Shown here in pieces: positions 1 through 8,423 of a stretch of DNA of 63,016 nt (its first letter is position 1; each line of letters opens with the position of its first letter). Made by a program: the position numbers and the translations under genes. This stretch comes from an uncultured Peptoniphilus sp. Lineage in GTDB: Bacteria > Bacillota > Clostridia > Tissierellales > Peptoniphilaceae. The notes under the pieces are model-generated. The model made no database searches. It was given only the letters and a program-made list of their open reading frames with translations, and had not been told where the DNA came from. Where the stretch lies: positions 1 through 63,016 of the forward strand of contig CABTZF010000005.1 in the NCBI GenBank assembly GCA_902489255.1, written 5' to 3'.

Positions 1-419
1 AATTTTTAATAAGATTTTTTATAGATATTTCTGCTAAATCTTTTTTTAGGATAATATTCTCTTATAGTCCATTAGATTTTTCATTACTTTTTCTTTGTCG
101 TGCTGAACATAATCTGCAAAATAGAAAAGTCTATGCCAAACTTTTTAACTTCATTTTAATAGGAAATTCTTTCCTATCTGAAGTAAAATTCTCTATATAG
201 GAAAGTTGTAATTTGCAAAATATAATTTTGAATACAGCTTTTCTTTAGGCTTTTAACATTTTAACGATGTTAGTATGAGTTTTTATTTTTTATTTGTATT
301 AAATTTTACAACATAGCATTTAAAATAATTTTGGCTTTTGACAGTAGCTAAAATCATAAATAGTTGAAATAATTTTATATTTACATTACAATAGTAGATA
401 TTTATAAAGGAGAATAAAG
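1..419. other. AT-rich leader with no supported gene, ending in the antiporter promoter
   Basis: I find no open frame of convincing length or composition on either strand. The minus strand at the left edge carries short protein-like stretches broken by stops (around 1-100), which may be the decayed end of a gene outside the window. Only the promoter at 364-392 and a Shine-Dalgarno at 406-412 can be supported. Confidence 0.6.
364..392 (+). promoter_or_regulatory. Sigma-A type promoter of the antiporter gene
   Basis: The -35 box TTGAAA (364-369) and -10 box TACAAT (387-392) are separated by exactly 17 bases. AAAGGAG follows at 406-412, seven bases before the ATG at 420. Seen in sequence; activity is inferred. 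Confidence 0.7.
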
Positions 420-1922
420 ATGAATTATGGAATTTTAACTATTTTACCACCAATCATTGCTATAATTTTAGCTTTAATTACTAAAGAAGTAATAACTTCT
501 TTACTTTTAGGAATATTAGCCGGAGGGTTAATTTTCACAGGTGGAAATTTTATTGAGGCTATAGAAGAAGTTTTTACCCTTATGGGAACTAAACTTGGTG
601 ATAACTCTCTAATGATTATGTTTCTTGCTCTTCTGGGTTCGCTTGTCATGGTCATGAATATGGCTGGAGGTTCTTTTGCCTATGGGAAATGGGCCGGAAC
701 AAAAATTAAAAGTAAAACTTCCGCAAAGCTTGCCTCCGTTATATTGGGAATATTAATTTTTATTGATGACTATTTTAATTGCCTAACAGTAGGAGCAGTA
801 ATGAAGCCTATCATCGATGAAAATAAAGTGTCTCGTGCTAAACTTGCACAAATAATTGATTCAACTGCGGCTCCAATTTGTATTATGGCTCCAATTTCTT
901 CTTGGGCAGCCTCAGTTGTTGCAATTATAGGAGAAGCGGGAATTGAAAATCCTATGGGAGTATTTTTAAAAACAATTCCCTTAAATGCCTATGCTTTACT
1001 TACTATTTTTTGTATTTTATATTTTTGTTTTTCTAAAAATGAAATTGGAGTTATGCAAAAATATGAAATAAATGATACATCAAAAATTGTGGATAAGGAC
1101 GAAGTTGGTTATATACATTCTAAGGATGGAAAAGTTTATGACTTGGTAGTTCCAATTTTAGTATTAATCTTAACAACTCTTCTTATGATGCTAAGAACTG
1201 GAGGATTTTTTGAAGGATCAAATGCAGCTGAAGCTTTTGGAAATGCCAACGTTAATTTATCTTTAGTTCTAGGTTCGGTTACGGGACTTTTTGTTGCTTT
1301 TATTATGTATTTACCTAGAAAACTTTTAACATTTAATCAATTTATGTCAGGCATAGTTGAAGGTATGAAATCAATGATATCTGCAATAGTTATTTTAACC
1401 TTAGCTTGGACCATTGGAGGAATAACTTCTGTTGATTATTTAAATACAGGAGGCTATATAGCTTCAAAAATTTCAAATTCACAAATGCCCATGTGGCTAC
1501 TTCCGACAATAATTTTCATAGTTGCCGCATTTCTTTCATTTTCAACGGGAACCGCTTGGGGTACTTTTGGTATTTTAGTGCCGATTATTGTGTCTATCTT
1601 AGTTGAAACTAAAACTATGGATTATTTGGTTATTGTTTTGGCGGCAATTTTTTCCGGTTCAGTATTTGGTGACCACTGTTCGCCAATTTCAGATACTACA
1701 ATTTTATCTTCTGCAGGAGCGGGGTGCGATCATATAGCCCACGTTTCGAGTCAGCTGCCCTATGCAATAATTTGCGGAATTGCGGCTGCTCTTGGATTTT
1801 TGACAGCAGGTATAACAGGAATTAAATATATAGCCGTTCCTGCGGCAATAGTTATCTTACTTATAATTATTTATTTTTATAAGAAACACACTATTAAAAA
1901 ATACGGTCAAATAGAAGCTTAA
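420..1922 (+). CDS. NhaC-family Na+/H+ antiporter
   Basis: A 500-residue polytopic membrane protein with about 11-12 hydrophobic segments. The motif IDDYFNCLTVG (residues 115-125), a TGTAWGTFGILVP segment (about 374-386) and GDHCSPISDTTI (about 417-428) are hallmark intramembrane motifs of the NhaC/IT-superfamily antiporters. Family members exchange Na+ for H+ across the cytoplasmic membrane, but some paralogues carry organic acids or amino acids, so the substrate is not fixed. The ATG is preceded by AAAGGAG. The gene is monocistronic, with its own promoter and a strong terminator at 1927-1961. Length is normal for the family. Confidence 0.88.
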   Translation: MNYGILTILPPIIAIILALITKEVITSLLLGILAGGLIFTGGNFIEAIEEVFTLMGTKLGDNSLMIMFLALLGSLVMVMNMAGGSFAYGKWAGTKIKSKTSAKLASVILGILIFIDDYFNCLTVGAVMKPIIDENKVSRAKLAQIIDSTAAPICIMAPISSWAASVVAIIGEAGIENPMGVFLKTIPLNAYALLTIFCILYFCFSKNEIGVMQKYEINDTSKIVDKDEVGYIHSKDGKVYDLVVPILVLILTTLLMMLRTGGFFEGSNAAEAFGNANVNLSLVLGSVTGLFVAFIMYLPRKLLTFNQFMSGIVEGMKSMISAIVILTLAWTIGGITSVDYLNTGGYIASKISNSQMPMWLLPTIIFIVAAFLSFSTGTAWGTFGILVPIIVSILVETKTMDYLVIVLAAIFSGSVFGDHCSPISDTTILSSAGAGCDHIAHVSSQLPYAIICGIAAALGFLTAGITGIKYIAVPAAIVILLIIIYFYKKHTIKKYGQIEA

Positions 1923-1926
1923 TTGT

Positions 1927-1961
1927 AAATGCTAAAGTGAAATATTCATTTTAGCATTTTT
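1927..1961 (+). terminator. Intrinsic terminator after the antiporter gene
   Basis: AAATGCTAAA (1927-1936) pairs with TTTAGCATTT (1950-1959), with further pairs inside, followed by a short T run. The T run overlaps the -35 box of the next promoter. Confidence 0.85.
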
Positions 1962-1988
1962 GCATATATAGAGATAAAAAGTTATACT
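1960..1988 (+). promoter_or_regulatory. Promoter of the macrodomain-aro operon
   Basis: TTGCAT (1960-1965) and TATACT (1983-1988) are 17 bases apart; a second TATAAT lies at 1994-1999. The -35 box overlaps the preceding terminator's T run, so the two transcription units are packed tightly. Confidence 0.55.
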
Positions 1989-2021
1989 TATAGTATAATA
2001 ATTAAAAAAAATGGAGGATTT

Positions 2022-2513
2022 ATGGCTCTTAAAATTGAACTTGCAAATCTAGTAAAAATGAAAGTAGATGCTATAGTAAATGCTGCAAATATATATTTAT
2101 CAAGAGGGGGAGGAGTTTGCGGAGCGATTTTTGAAGCTGCTGCATCAGACCAGCTGAGCATAGATTGCAAAAAACTTGCTCCAATAGAAACCGGTCAAGC
2201 AGTTATAACTAAGGCTTATAATTTGCCGGCAAAATATATTATTCACACGGCAGGACCTGTTTATAGAGATGGTAAAAGCGGTGAAGAAATTCTCCTTCGA
2301 AATTCCTATATAAATTCATTGGAATTGGCTAAAAAATATTCTATCAAGTCTTTGGCTTTTCCGCTTATATCATCAGGAATTTATGGATATCCATGGAAAG
2401 ATGCGGCTAAGGTTGCTGTAGCAAGTATAAGAGATTTTTTGAAGGATAATGATATTGATGTCAGCATAGTTGTCCTTGATAAAAATATTTATAATTATTT
2501 AAAAACCTTATGA
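2022..2513 (+). CDS. Macrodomain protein (MacroD/YmdB-like ADP-ribose hydrolase family)
   Basis: A 163-residue single macrodomain. It shows the ADP-ribose-binding NAAN (20-23), the glycine loop GGGVCGAIF (29-37), an IHTAGPVY segment (about 84-91) and the phosphate loop ISSGIYGYPW (about 116-125), all in the order of E. coli YmdB. Family members remove ADP-ribose from proteins or deacetylate O-acetyl-ADP-ribose. Oddly, the loop that normally reads GGVDGAIH has Cys33 in place of the conserved Asp and Phe in place of His, so hydrolysis may be reduced or absent and the protein may only bind ligand. GGAGG at 2013-2017 sets the ATG. It is the first gene of the aro run and overlaps aroD by four bases. 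Confidence 0.85.
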   Translation: MALKIELANLVKMKVDAIVNAANIYLSRGGGVCGAIFEAAASDQLSIDCKKLAPIETGQAVITKAYNLPAKYIIHTAGPVYRDGKSGEEILLRNSYINSLELAKKYSIKSLAFPLISSGIYGYPWKDAAKVAVASIRDFLKDNDIDVSIVVLDKNIYNYLKTL

Positions 2514-3235
2514 TAATTGAAAATATAGAAAAAAAGATAATCCTATCTTTATTCGGTGAAAGCAGGGAAGAAATTCTTCTTAATGCAAAAGAATTGACAA
2601 AAACAAGTGTAGAAATAATTGAATGGCGATTGGATTATTATAAAGATTTTGAAGATATAAATAAAGTTTGCGAGTTGGCAAAAATTTTAAAAAAAATATT
2701 GAATAAAAAAATTTTTTTGATAACATTGAGGTCTCAAAATCAGGGCGGAAGGGCAAAATATGATCAGATATTTTTTAAAAAATTTGTAGAAAATATTTCC
2801 AATAAAAAATTTTTAGATATTATTGATGTAGAATATTCCATGCCCAAAGATTTTAAAAATGAAATTTTATCAATTATACATGACAAGGGGCTACCGGCTC
2901 TTTCTTCTTATCATGATTTTGAAAAAACTCCCGATACAAATTTTATGTTAGAAATTTTAACAAATATGGATACTAGTGGTTTTGATATCTTAAAACTTGT
3001 TACCAGAGCCGAAAATTTTGAAGATTCTTTAAAAATCTTGAATGTTTGCAATACATATAGGGAAAAAACACAAAAAAAATTGATACTTATGGCAATGGGG
3101 GATTTTGGTAAGGTGACAAGAATTGCGAATCTTTTATTCGGTAGCGACTATACCTTTTCCTTTATTTCAGAAAACTTGGCTGATGGTCAAATTCCTTATA
3201 AAAAAATGCTTAGGATTTATGATGAAATTTTATGA
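2510..3235 (+). CDS. aroD: Type I 3-dehydroquinate dehydratase
   Basis: A 241-residue protein that dehydrates 3-dehydroquinate to 3-dehydroshikimate (third shikimate-pathway step, cytosol). The class I active site is complete: EWRLDYY (38-44), the TLRS segment (72-75), the catalytic His135 in SSYHDF, the Schiff-base Lys162 in DILKLV, and C-terminal MGDFGKVTR and ADGQIPY segments. The ATG overlaps the macrodomain stop (ATGA) and its own stop overlaps the aroA ATG, which implies translational coupling. Length is usual for type I enzymes (about 230-255). Confidence 0.93.
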   Translation: MIIENIEKKIILSLFGESREEILLNAKELTKTSVEIIEWRLDYYKDFEDINKVCELAKILKKILNKKIFLITLRSQNQGGRAKYDQIFFKKFVENISNKKFLDIIDVEYSMPKDFKNEILSIIHDKGLPALSSYHDFEKTPDTNFMLEILTNMDTSGFDILKLVTRAENFEDSLKILNVCNTYREKTQKKLILMAMGDFGKVTRIANLLFGSDYTFSFISENLADGQIPYKKMLRIYDEIL

Positions 3236-4479
3236 AAGTTAGAATAGAAGCAAATAAGCTAAGGGGAAAAGTTGCCGCACCCTCTTCAAAAAGTTTAGCC
3301 CATAGGGATATAATCCTGGCAGCTTTGGCAGGGGGGCAAGCAGAAATTAAACTGAATAATTTTTGTGAAGATATTGAAGTTACTGTTGAAGCCTTAAAAA
3401 ATTTAGGATTTAATGTTGGTAAAAACAATGATTCTTATTTATTAAAGGAAAGGGAGAAAATTAAAAAAGGGAAAATTGATTTTAAGGAATCAGGAAGTTC
3501 CCTAAGATTCATCTTGCCTCTGGCAAATTATTTTGCTAAAGAAGTTTATTGTTCTGCAGGCTCATATCTAAGCAAAAGGCCAATAAAAGAGCTCCTTGAC
3601 CAACTTAGAGCAAATAATTTTTTGATTTCTTCTGACAAATTGCCCTTTGAGTTAAGGGGAGAGTTTATTGGAGGGGAATTTTCTTTTCCGGGCAATATAA
3701 CAAGCCAATATATTTCAGGAATATTAATGGCGGCATCTAAAGTTAATAAATTAACTAAGATTATTGTAAAGGGGCCTTTACAATCAAGACCTTATATTGA
3801 CTTAACAGTTGATGAATTAAAAAAATTCGGCACAGATGTGCAGGCAGGAGAAAATTTTTATAAAATAAGGGGCGGAAAATTAAAAATCCCTGAAACTATT
3901 AATATTGAAGGAGATTGGACCAACGCTGCTGTTTTTATTTGTGCAAATTATATGGGTTCAAATATAAAAATAAGTAATTTAAAAATTGATTCTATACAGG
4001 GAGATAAAAAAATTTTAGAAATTGTAAAAGCTATGGGGTCAAAAGTTTTTTTTGAAAACGGGATTTTAACAAATACCGGAGGCTATGAAAAGGAAATGGA
4101 AATAGATATTTCTGATATTCCTGATCTAGGACCGGTTTTGGCGGTAATTTTAGCAAGTTCCGAGAAAAAATCAAGGCTTATAAAGGCAAGCAGGTTGAGA
4201 CTAAAAGAAAGTGACAGGTTGGAGTCGATTTCAAAGATGATAAATAATTTAGGAGCAAGGGCAAAAATCATTGGCGATACTTTAGAGATAAGCGGACGTA
4301 TAGTTGGTGGAAAAGTTAATTCTTTTAATGATCACAGGATTGTGATGGCGGCAATTTTGGCATCAACTTTTGCTAAAGAAAATATAATAATAGAAGGAGC
4401 AGAAGCTGTTGAAAAGTCCTATAAAAAGTTTTTTGAAGATTTTAAAAGCCTAGGAGGTAATTTTGTCTGTTATAGGTAA
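3232..4479 (+). CDS. aroA: 5-enolpyruvylshikimate-3-phosphate synthase
   Basis: A 415-residue enzyme transferring enolpyruvate from PEP to shikimate-3-phosphate. The N-terminal substrate motif PSSKSLAHRDIILAAL (18-33) contains the conserved Lys20, Ser21 and Arg25. Further family marks are ESGSSLRFILPL, SSQ-like ITSQYISGILMA, LKESDRL and FNDHRIVMA near the C-terminus. The chain has the expected two inverse alpha/beta lobes by length. It overlaps aroD by four bases and aroC by 17. Confidence 0.94.
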   Translation: MKVRIEANKLRGKVAAPSSKSLAHRDIILAALAGGQAEIKLNNFCEDIEVTVEALKNLGFNVGKNNDSYLLKEREKIKKGKIDFKESGSSLRFILPLANYFAKEVYCSAGSYLSKRPIKELLDQLRANNFLISSDKLPFELRGEFIGGEFSFPGNITSQYISGILMAASKVNKLTKIIVKGPLQSRPYIDLTVDELKKFGTDVQAGENFYKIRGGKLKIPETINIEGDWTNAAVFICANYMGSNIKISNLKIDSIQGDKKILEIVKAMGSKVFFENGILTNTGGYEKEMEIDISDIPDLGPVLAVILASSEKKSRLIKASRLRLKESDRLESISKMINNLGARAKIIGDTLEISGRIVGGKVNSFNDHRIVMAAILASTFAKENIIIEGAEAVEKSYKKFFEDFKSLGGNFVCYR

Positions 4480-5536
4480 AAATATTAAATTTACAATTTT
4501 TGGGGATAGTCACGGACCCTATATTGGTGGAGTCTTGGAAAATATTAAACCGGGTTTGGAAATTGATTTTAATGAATTGGAAAAATTTATGGGAAGGAGA
4601 AAATCCGGAAAAAAATTTACCAGTAAAAGAATTGAAACTGATGAGGTTAATTTTTTGTCGGGTATGGATAATAATATATGTCAAGGTATTCCCATAGGAT
4701 TTATAATAAAAAATAAAAATCAAAATTCTTCAGATTATGACAATTTAAAAGATATACCAAGGCCTTCTCATGCTGATTACACTTCATTCGTAAAATATAA
4801 GGGTTTTTCTCCAAAAAAAGGTGGCGGATATTTTTCCGGAAGGTTAAGTGCTGCCATGTGTCTGGCAGGATTTTTTGCCCTTACAGAACTGAAAACTTAT
4901 GGTATAAAAATTTATTCACACTTAGCAAGTCTAGGAAAAGTTTCAGATAAAGATTATAGGGAAATTACAGGAGAAGAATTTGAAATTTTGAAATATTTAG
5001 ATATTCCTATGGCAGATGAAATTTCAAGGTTAGAAGCGTCAAAAGAAATTGAAAAGTTAATTATAGAAAGAGATTCTGTCGGCTCAAGCATCAGATGTTT
5101 TGTAAGAGGTGTGGATCCGGGATATGGTGGAAATCTTTTTGATAATTTAAGGGGAGAAATAAGTAAGTATATTTTTTCAATACCCGGGACTTGCGGCATA
5201 GATTTCGGCAGCGGATTTTCTGCTATTGAAAGTTACGGTTCTATAAATAATGATTCTTTTTACTGGGAAAATGGAAAGGTTAAAACCAGGACAAATAATT
5301 CAGGGGGTATTCAGGGCGGAATCACAAACGGCATGGATATTGTTTTTAGGGTAGCCTTTAAACCAACAGCTAGCATAGGCAAGAAAGAAGAGACTGTAAA
5401 TTTAATAAAAAAGACTTCTGAAGAAATTAATATTAAGGGAAGACATGATGTCTGCATCGGCTTGAGAGCCTTGCCGGTTGTGGAATCATTAACGGCCCTT
5501 TGTATTTTGGATTTGGTGAAAAATGAACGAATTTAG
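4463..5536 (+). CDS. aroC: Chorismate synthase
   Basis: A 357-residue FMN-dependent enzyme converting EPSP to chorismate. The N-terminal GDSHG (14-18) holds the catalytic His, followed by GRRKSGKKFTSKR, RPSHADYT, GGGYFSGRLSAA (second catalytic His region altered to the usual RXSXR-like pattern), and the C-terminal NNSGGIQGGITNG and KPTASI segments. The start is TTG at 4463, supported by AGGAGG at 4452-4457 five bases upstream and by the family's usual N-terminus; no ATG is suitably placed. It lies inside the aroA 3' end, so the two are probably coupled. Confidence 0.93.
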   Translation: MSVIGKNIKFTIFGDSHGPYIGGVLENIKPGLEIDFNELEKFMGRRKSGKKFTSKRIETDEVNFLSGMDNNICQGIPIGFIIKNKNQNSSDYDNLKDIPRPSHADYTSFVKYKGFSPKKGGGYFSGRLSAAMCLAGFFALTELKTYGIKIYSHLASLGKVSDKDYREITGEEFEILKYLDIPMADEISRLEASKEIEKLIIERDSVGSSIRCFVRGVDPGYGGNLFDNLRGEISKYIFSIPGTCGIDFGSGFSAIESYGSINNDSFYWENGKVKTRTNNSGGIQGGITNGMDIVFRVAFKPTASIGKKEETVNLIKKTSEEINIKGRHDVCIGLRALPVVESLTALCILDLVKNERI

Positions 5537-6281
5537 AGAAGAAATTGATAAATTAGATAAGAATATTACCGATCTTTTGATAAAAAGATTTGATATGAGT
5601 TTGCAAATAGGCCTTTATAAAAAGACTAATAATATAGAAATTGAAAATTTAGAAAGAGAAGAAAAAATTTTAAAATCTTTAGAAGGACCCTATGAAAAGA
5701 AATTAAAAAATATTTATAAGTTTATTTTTAAAGAAAGTAAGGACCTACAAAAAGAGCTTCACAAATTATTGCAAAAAAATATTGTTCTAATTGGAATGCC
5801 TGCCAGCGGAAAAACGACCGTTGGTAAAATTGTGGCAAAAAAAACGAATAGAACATTTTATGATCTTGATGAAGAATTTACCGGCTTATATGGAAACCCT
5901 GAAAGATTTATTATTGAGGAGGGTGAAGAGGAATTTAGGACTCTTGAAAGTGAAATTTTAAAAAAGTTTTCTGACAAAAATTATGCGGTAATAGCAACAG
6001 GTGGTGGCATAGTCGAAAGACAAGAAAATTACCTACCCTTAAGGGAAAATTCCATAGTTTATTACCTTGACAGAGACACAGACAAGCTAAAACTTTTTGG
6101 GCTTCAACCCGCTTACAAAAATAATCTCTATAAATTAAAAGAAAAAAGAGAAAAATTATATATAAGGTTTTCCGATGTTACCATAAAAAACAACTCTACT
6201 CCCGAGGATGCGGCTTTGGAAATTATTAAAAACTTTAATAAGACAAGGCTTGTAATGCTAAGAGCCGGGGTGTTATTATAA
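5523..6281 (+). CDS. aroK: Bifunctional chorismate mutase / shikimate kinase
   Basis: A 252-residue fusion. Residues 1-80 are an all-helical AroQ chorismate mutase domain (R-x2-IDKLD, LLIKRF, IGLYK, ESKDLQ). Residues 85-240 are a shikimate kinase with P-loop GMPASGKTTVG (91-101), the DLDEEF acidic site (114-119), EEEFR (135-139) and the ATGGGIV loop (158-164). The lid normally contains an RP motif whose Arg contacts ATP; here it reads LQPAY (194-198), so Gln replaces Arg. The kinase supplies AroA with shikimate-3-phosphate and the mutase draws chorismate toward prephenate. It overlaps aroC by 14 bases. No aroB, aroE or DAHP synthase is present in this run. Confidence 0.9.
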   Translation: MNEFREEIDKLDKNITDLLIKRFDMSLQIGLYKKTNNIEIENLEREEKILKSLEGPYEKKLKNIYKFIFKESKDLQKELHKLLQKNIVLIGMPASGKTTVGKIVAKKTNRTFYDLDEEFTGLYGNPERFIIEEGEEEFRTLESEILKKFSDKNYAVIATGGGIVERQENYLPLRENSIVYYLDRDTDKLKLFGLQPAYKNNLYKLKEKREKLYIRFSDVTIKNNSTPEDAALEIIKNFNKTRLVMLRAGVLL

Positions 6282-6294
6282 TAGAGGTGATAAA

Positions 6295-7386
6295 ATGAAA
6301 AGAATAATTTTTTTAATAATGGCTTTGCTGTTATTTACAGCCTGCACTTCTCATAAGAAACCCGTAATTGTAGAAAGTTCTGACAAAAAAATGGAAAAAT
6401 ATGAACTTGAGTTTTACGATACCTTCGATACTGTTATAACAGCTGTAATTTATTCTTCGGATGAGGAGAAGGCCAATGAAGACTTAAATTATTTGGCAAA
6501 AAGATATAGGGAATTAAATGCTCTTTTTGATAGATACAAAACCTATGACGGTCTTGTAAATGTAAAGACAATAAATGACAATGCAGGCAAAAATCCTGTT
6601 AAAGTTGATCCGACTCTTTATGAGTTGATAAAATTTTCAAAAGAAAACTATACAAAAATTTCAAATAAAACAAATATTGCAATGGGACCTATTATTGATG
6701 TATGGAAGGCCTACAGCGATAAATATATAGAAGGAAAGAACAAAGAAGAAGTAAAAAAAATTATGGGTAATTATTTACCGGACCAGGCATACTTGGAATC
6801 CTTGAGGCAATATACAAATATTGACGGAATAATTTTAAATGATGAAGAAAGAAGCGTTTTTTTAAAATACCCGCAAATGTCTTTAGACTTAGGGGCAGTT
6901 GCCAAGGGTTATGCTACTGAAATTATCGGAGAAGAACTTAGACAAAAAGGTGTTGAGTCCCTTTTAATTTCAGCCGGAGGAAATGTTAAAATAGTTGGCT
7001 CTCCTGTAGACGGCAGAGAATATTTTTCAATAGGGATTCAAAACCCTAATTTGGAAGATGAAAATCCGGTTATTCTCACCTTAAAAGCTAAGGATATTTC
7101 AATAGTTACAAGCGGTGACTATCAAAGATATTTTGACCTTGACGGAAAAAGATATCCTCACATAATTGACCCTGACAGCTTAAGACCAAGCGATAATTTA
7201 AAATCAGCTACAGTAATATTAAAAGATTCGGGCTTATGTGATTTTATTTCTACTGCAGCCTTTTTATCAAATAATGATGAAATTGAAGAAATTGCAAATA
7301 AAACAAATAGTAAAATTATTTGGATAGATAGTAACTTAGATATCAAGGGAACGCAGGGTGCAGAAGAATATATAGATGAAGGGTGA
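6295..7386 (+). CDS. apbE: FAD:protein FMN transferase, lipoprotein
   Basis: A 363-residue ApbE-family enzyme that covalently attaches FMN to Thr/Ser of target flavoproteins such as RnfG/NqrC, outside the membrane. The N-terminus is a lipoprotein signal with lipobox LFTAC (Cys about residue 17). Family marks include YDTFDTVI near residue 41, the DLGAVAKGYATE segment (about 200-211), ISAGGNVK, SIVTSGDYQRYF and HIIDPDS, which holds the metal and nucleotide site. It starts 13 bases after aroK, so it is probably co-transcribed, though no metabolic link with the shikimate genes is evident and no RnfG-like target is encoded in the window. Confidence 0.92.
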   Translation: MKRIIFLIMALLLFTACTSHKKPVIVESSDKKMEKYELEFYDTFDTVITAVIYSSDEEKANEDLNYLAKRYRELNALFDRYKTYDGLVNVKTINDNAGKNPVKVDPTLYELIKFSKENYTKISNKTNIAMGPIIDVWKAYSDKYIEGKNKEEVKKIMGNYLPDQAYLESLRQYTNIDGIILNDEERSVFLKYPQMSLDLGAVAKGYATEIIGEELRQKGVESLLISAGGNVKIVGSPVDGREYFSIGIQNPNLEDENPVILTLKAKDISIVTSGDYQRYFDLDGKRYPHIIDPDSLRPSDNLKSATVILKDSGLCDFISTAAFLSNNDEIEEIANKTNSKIIWIDSNLDIKGTQGAEEYIDEG

Positions 7387-7390
7387 TTGA

Positions 7391-7903
7391 ATGAGAAATA
7401 ATACCAGAGGATTATTTATTCATATTTTTGTTGGAATAATAATTTTTCTAATGGCTTTTATAATAAATTTATCAAAGGCACTAAGGTCAATAATATATGG
7501 AAATATTGTATTTAGAATCATAATTTCCCTAGTGCCCATTCTTCTTTATTATAATTTTTCAAAAGTTATGTCTAAAAAAAAGAATCCCAAGCTTGATTAT
7601 TTAAGCGGAAATTTAATAGTTTTATTTGCTCTTGTTTTATTTGTGCCAGGATTTTTATTTACAGGGAAAAACTTTTTTTCTTTAGCCATAGCATCAAAAG
7701 CTATAAAATTCCCCTTTGAAATTTTTCTGCTGCCACAAATATATGTAATAAAAGTTTTAAATATCCCCTATAATTTATTAAGCTTAATTTTGGCAACCTT
7801 GGCTCCGACACTTATTTATGGAATAAGCATTAGGATATCGAGAGAAAAAATCAAAAATAAACAAAGGTTAAATAGAAACCTGAGAAAAAAACATGAAAAG
7901 TAG
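7391..7903 (+). CDS. Small integral membrane protein, function unknown
   Basis: A 170-residue protein with about four to five hydrophobic segments (roughly 9-28, 37-56, 73-92, 105-125 and 130-147) and a very basic C-terminal tail (residues 150-170, rich in Lys/Arg/Asn), predicted to lie in the cytoplasm. I do not recognise a family. It starts four bases after apbE and overlaps the next gene by 11 bases, so it belongs to the same transcript. Its position next to apbE could suggest a role in envelope flavin or redox metabolism, but that is only context. Confidence 0.6.
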   Translation: MRNNTRGLFIHIFVGIIIFLMAFIINLSKALRSIIYGNIVFRIIISLVPILLYYNFSKVMSKKKNPKLDYLSGNLIVLFALVLFVPGFLFTGKNFFSLAIASKAIKFPFEIFLLPQIYVIKVLNIPYNLLSLILATLAPTLIYGISIRISREKIKNKQRLNRNLRKKHEK

Positions 7904-8420
7904 ATTTAAGTATTTCTTATTTTTGCTGGCAATTTTAAGCCTTTTTTATTTTTTTGAAAATAGGTCCCCGATATATGAAGAAGCTTATATCATAAAGGTA
8001 CTTGACGGTGATACTGTAAGGGTCAGGCTACAAAACGGCAGAATTAAAAAAGTTAGACTGATTGGCATTAATTCACCGGAAAAAGGTAAGGAAAAATATG
8101 CGGATGAGGCATGGCTATATGCAAAAAAACTTATACTTAATAAATATGTTTACTTAGAAAAAGATATTTCCGATACCGACCAATATGGGAGGCTACTTAG
8201 ATATATTTGGTTAAAGCAAGTTGATAAAAAGGACTTAAAAAATATAGGAGTCTATAATGTTTCAGCTATAATGTTAAAAAATGGCTATGCCAGGTGCTAT
8301 ACATTTAAACCGGATATAAAATATTTGGATGAATTTAAAAAAATTGAGAAGAGAGCTAAGAGAAAAAATCGTGGACTTTGGGATTTTAAGGAAGAAGTCA
8401 CAAGAGGAAACAAGAGGTGA
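7893..8420 (+). CDS. Membrane-anchored or secreted SNase-like nuclease
   Basis: A 175-residue protein with an N-terminal hydrophobic segment (residues 7-21: signal peptide or anchor) and a staphylococcal-nuclease OB fold. The pattern includes VLDGDTVRV (36-44), catalytic Arg55 in KVRLIGI, Glu63 in NSPE, and Arg100 in QYGR. The calcium ligand Asp40 of staphylococcal nuclease is Asn60 here (INSPE), a change also seen in some family members; metal use may differ. The likely role is extracytoplasmic DNA/RNA cleavage, possibly for nutrient recovery. Overlaps the preceding membrane-protein gene. Confidence 0.82.
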   Translation: MKSRFKYFLFLLAILSLFYFFENRSPIYEEAYIIKVLDGDTVRVRLQNGRIKKVRLIGINSPEKGKEKYADEAWLYAKKLILNKYVYLEKDISDTDQYGRLLRYIWLKQVDKKDLKNIGVYNVSAIMLKNGYARCYTFKPDIKYLDEFKKIEKRAKRKNRGLWDFKEEVTRGNKR

Positions 8421-8423
8421 AAT

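Noticed and set aside
1..110. Partial minus-strand gene at the left edge
   Set aside because: Protein-like words occur but stops interrupt every frame, and no family is recognisable.
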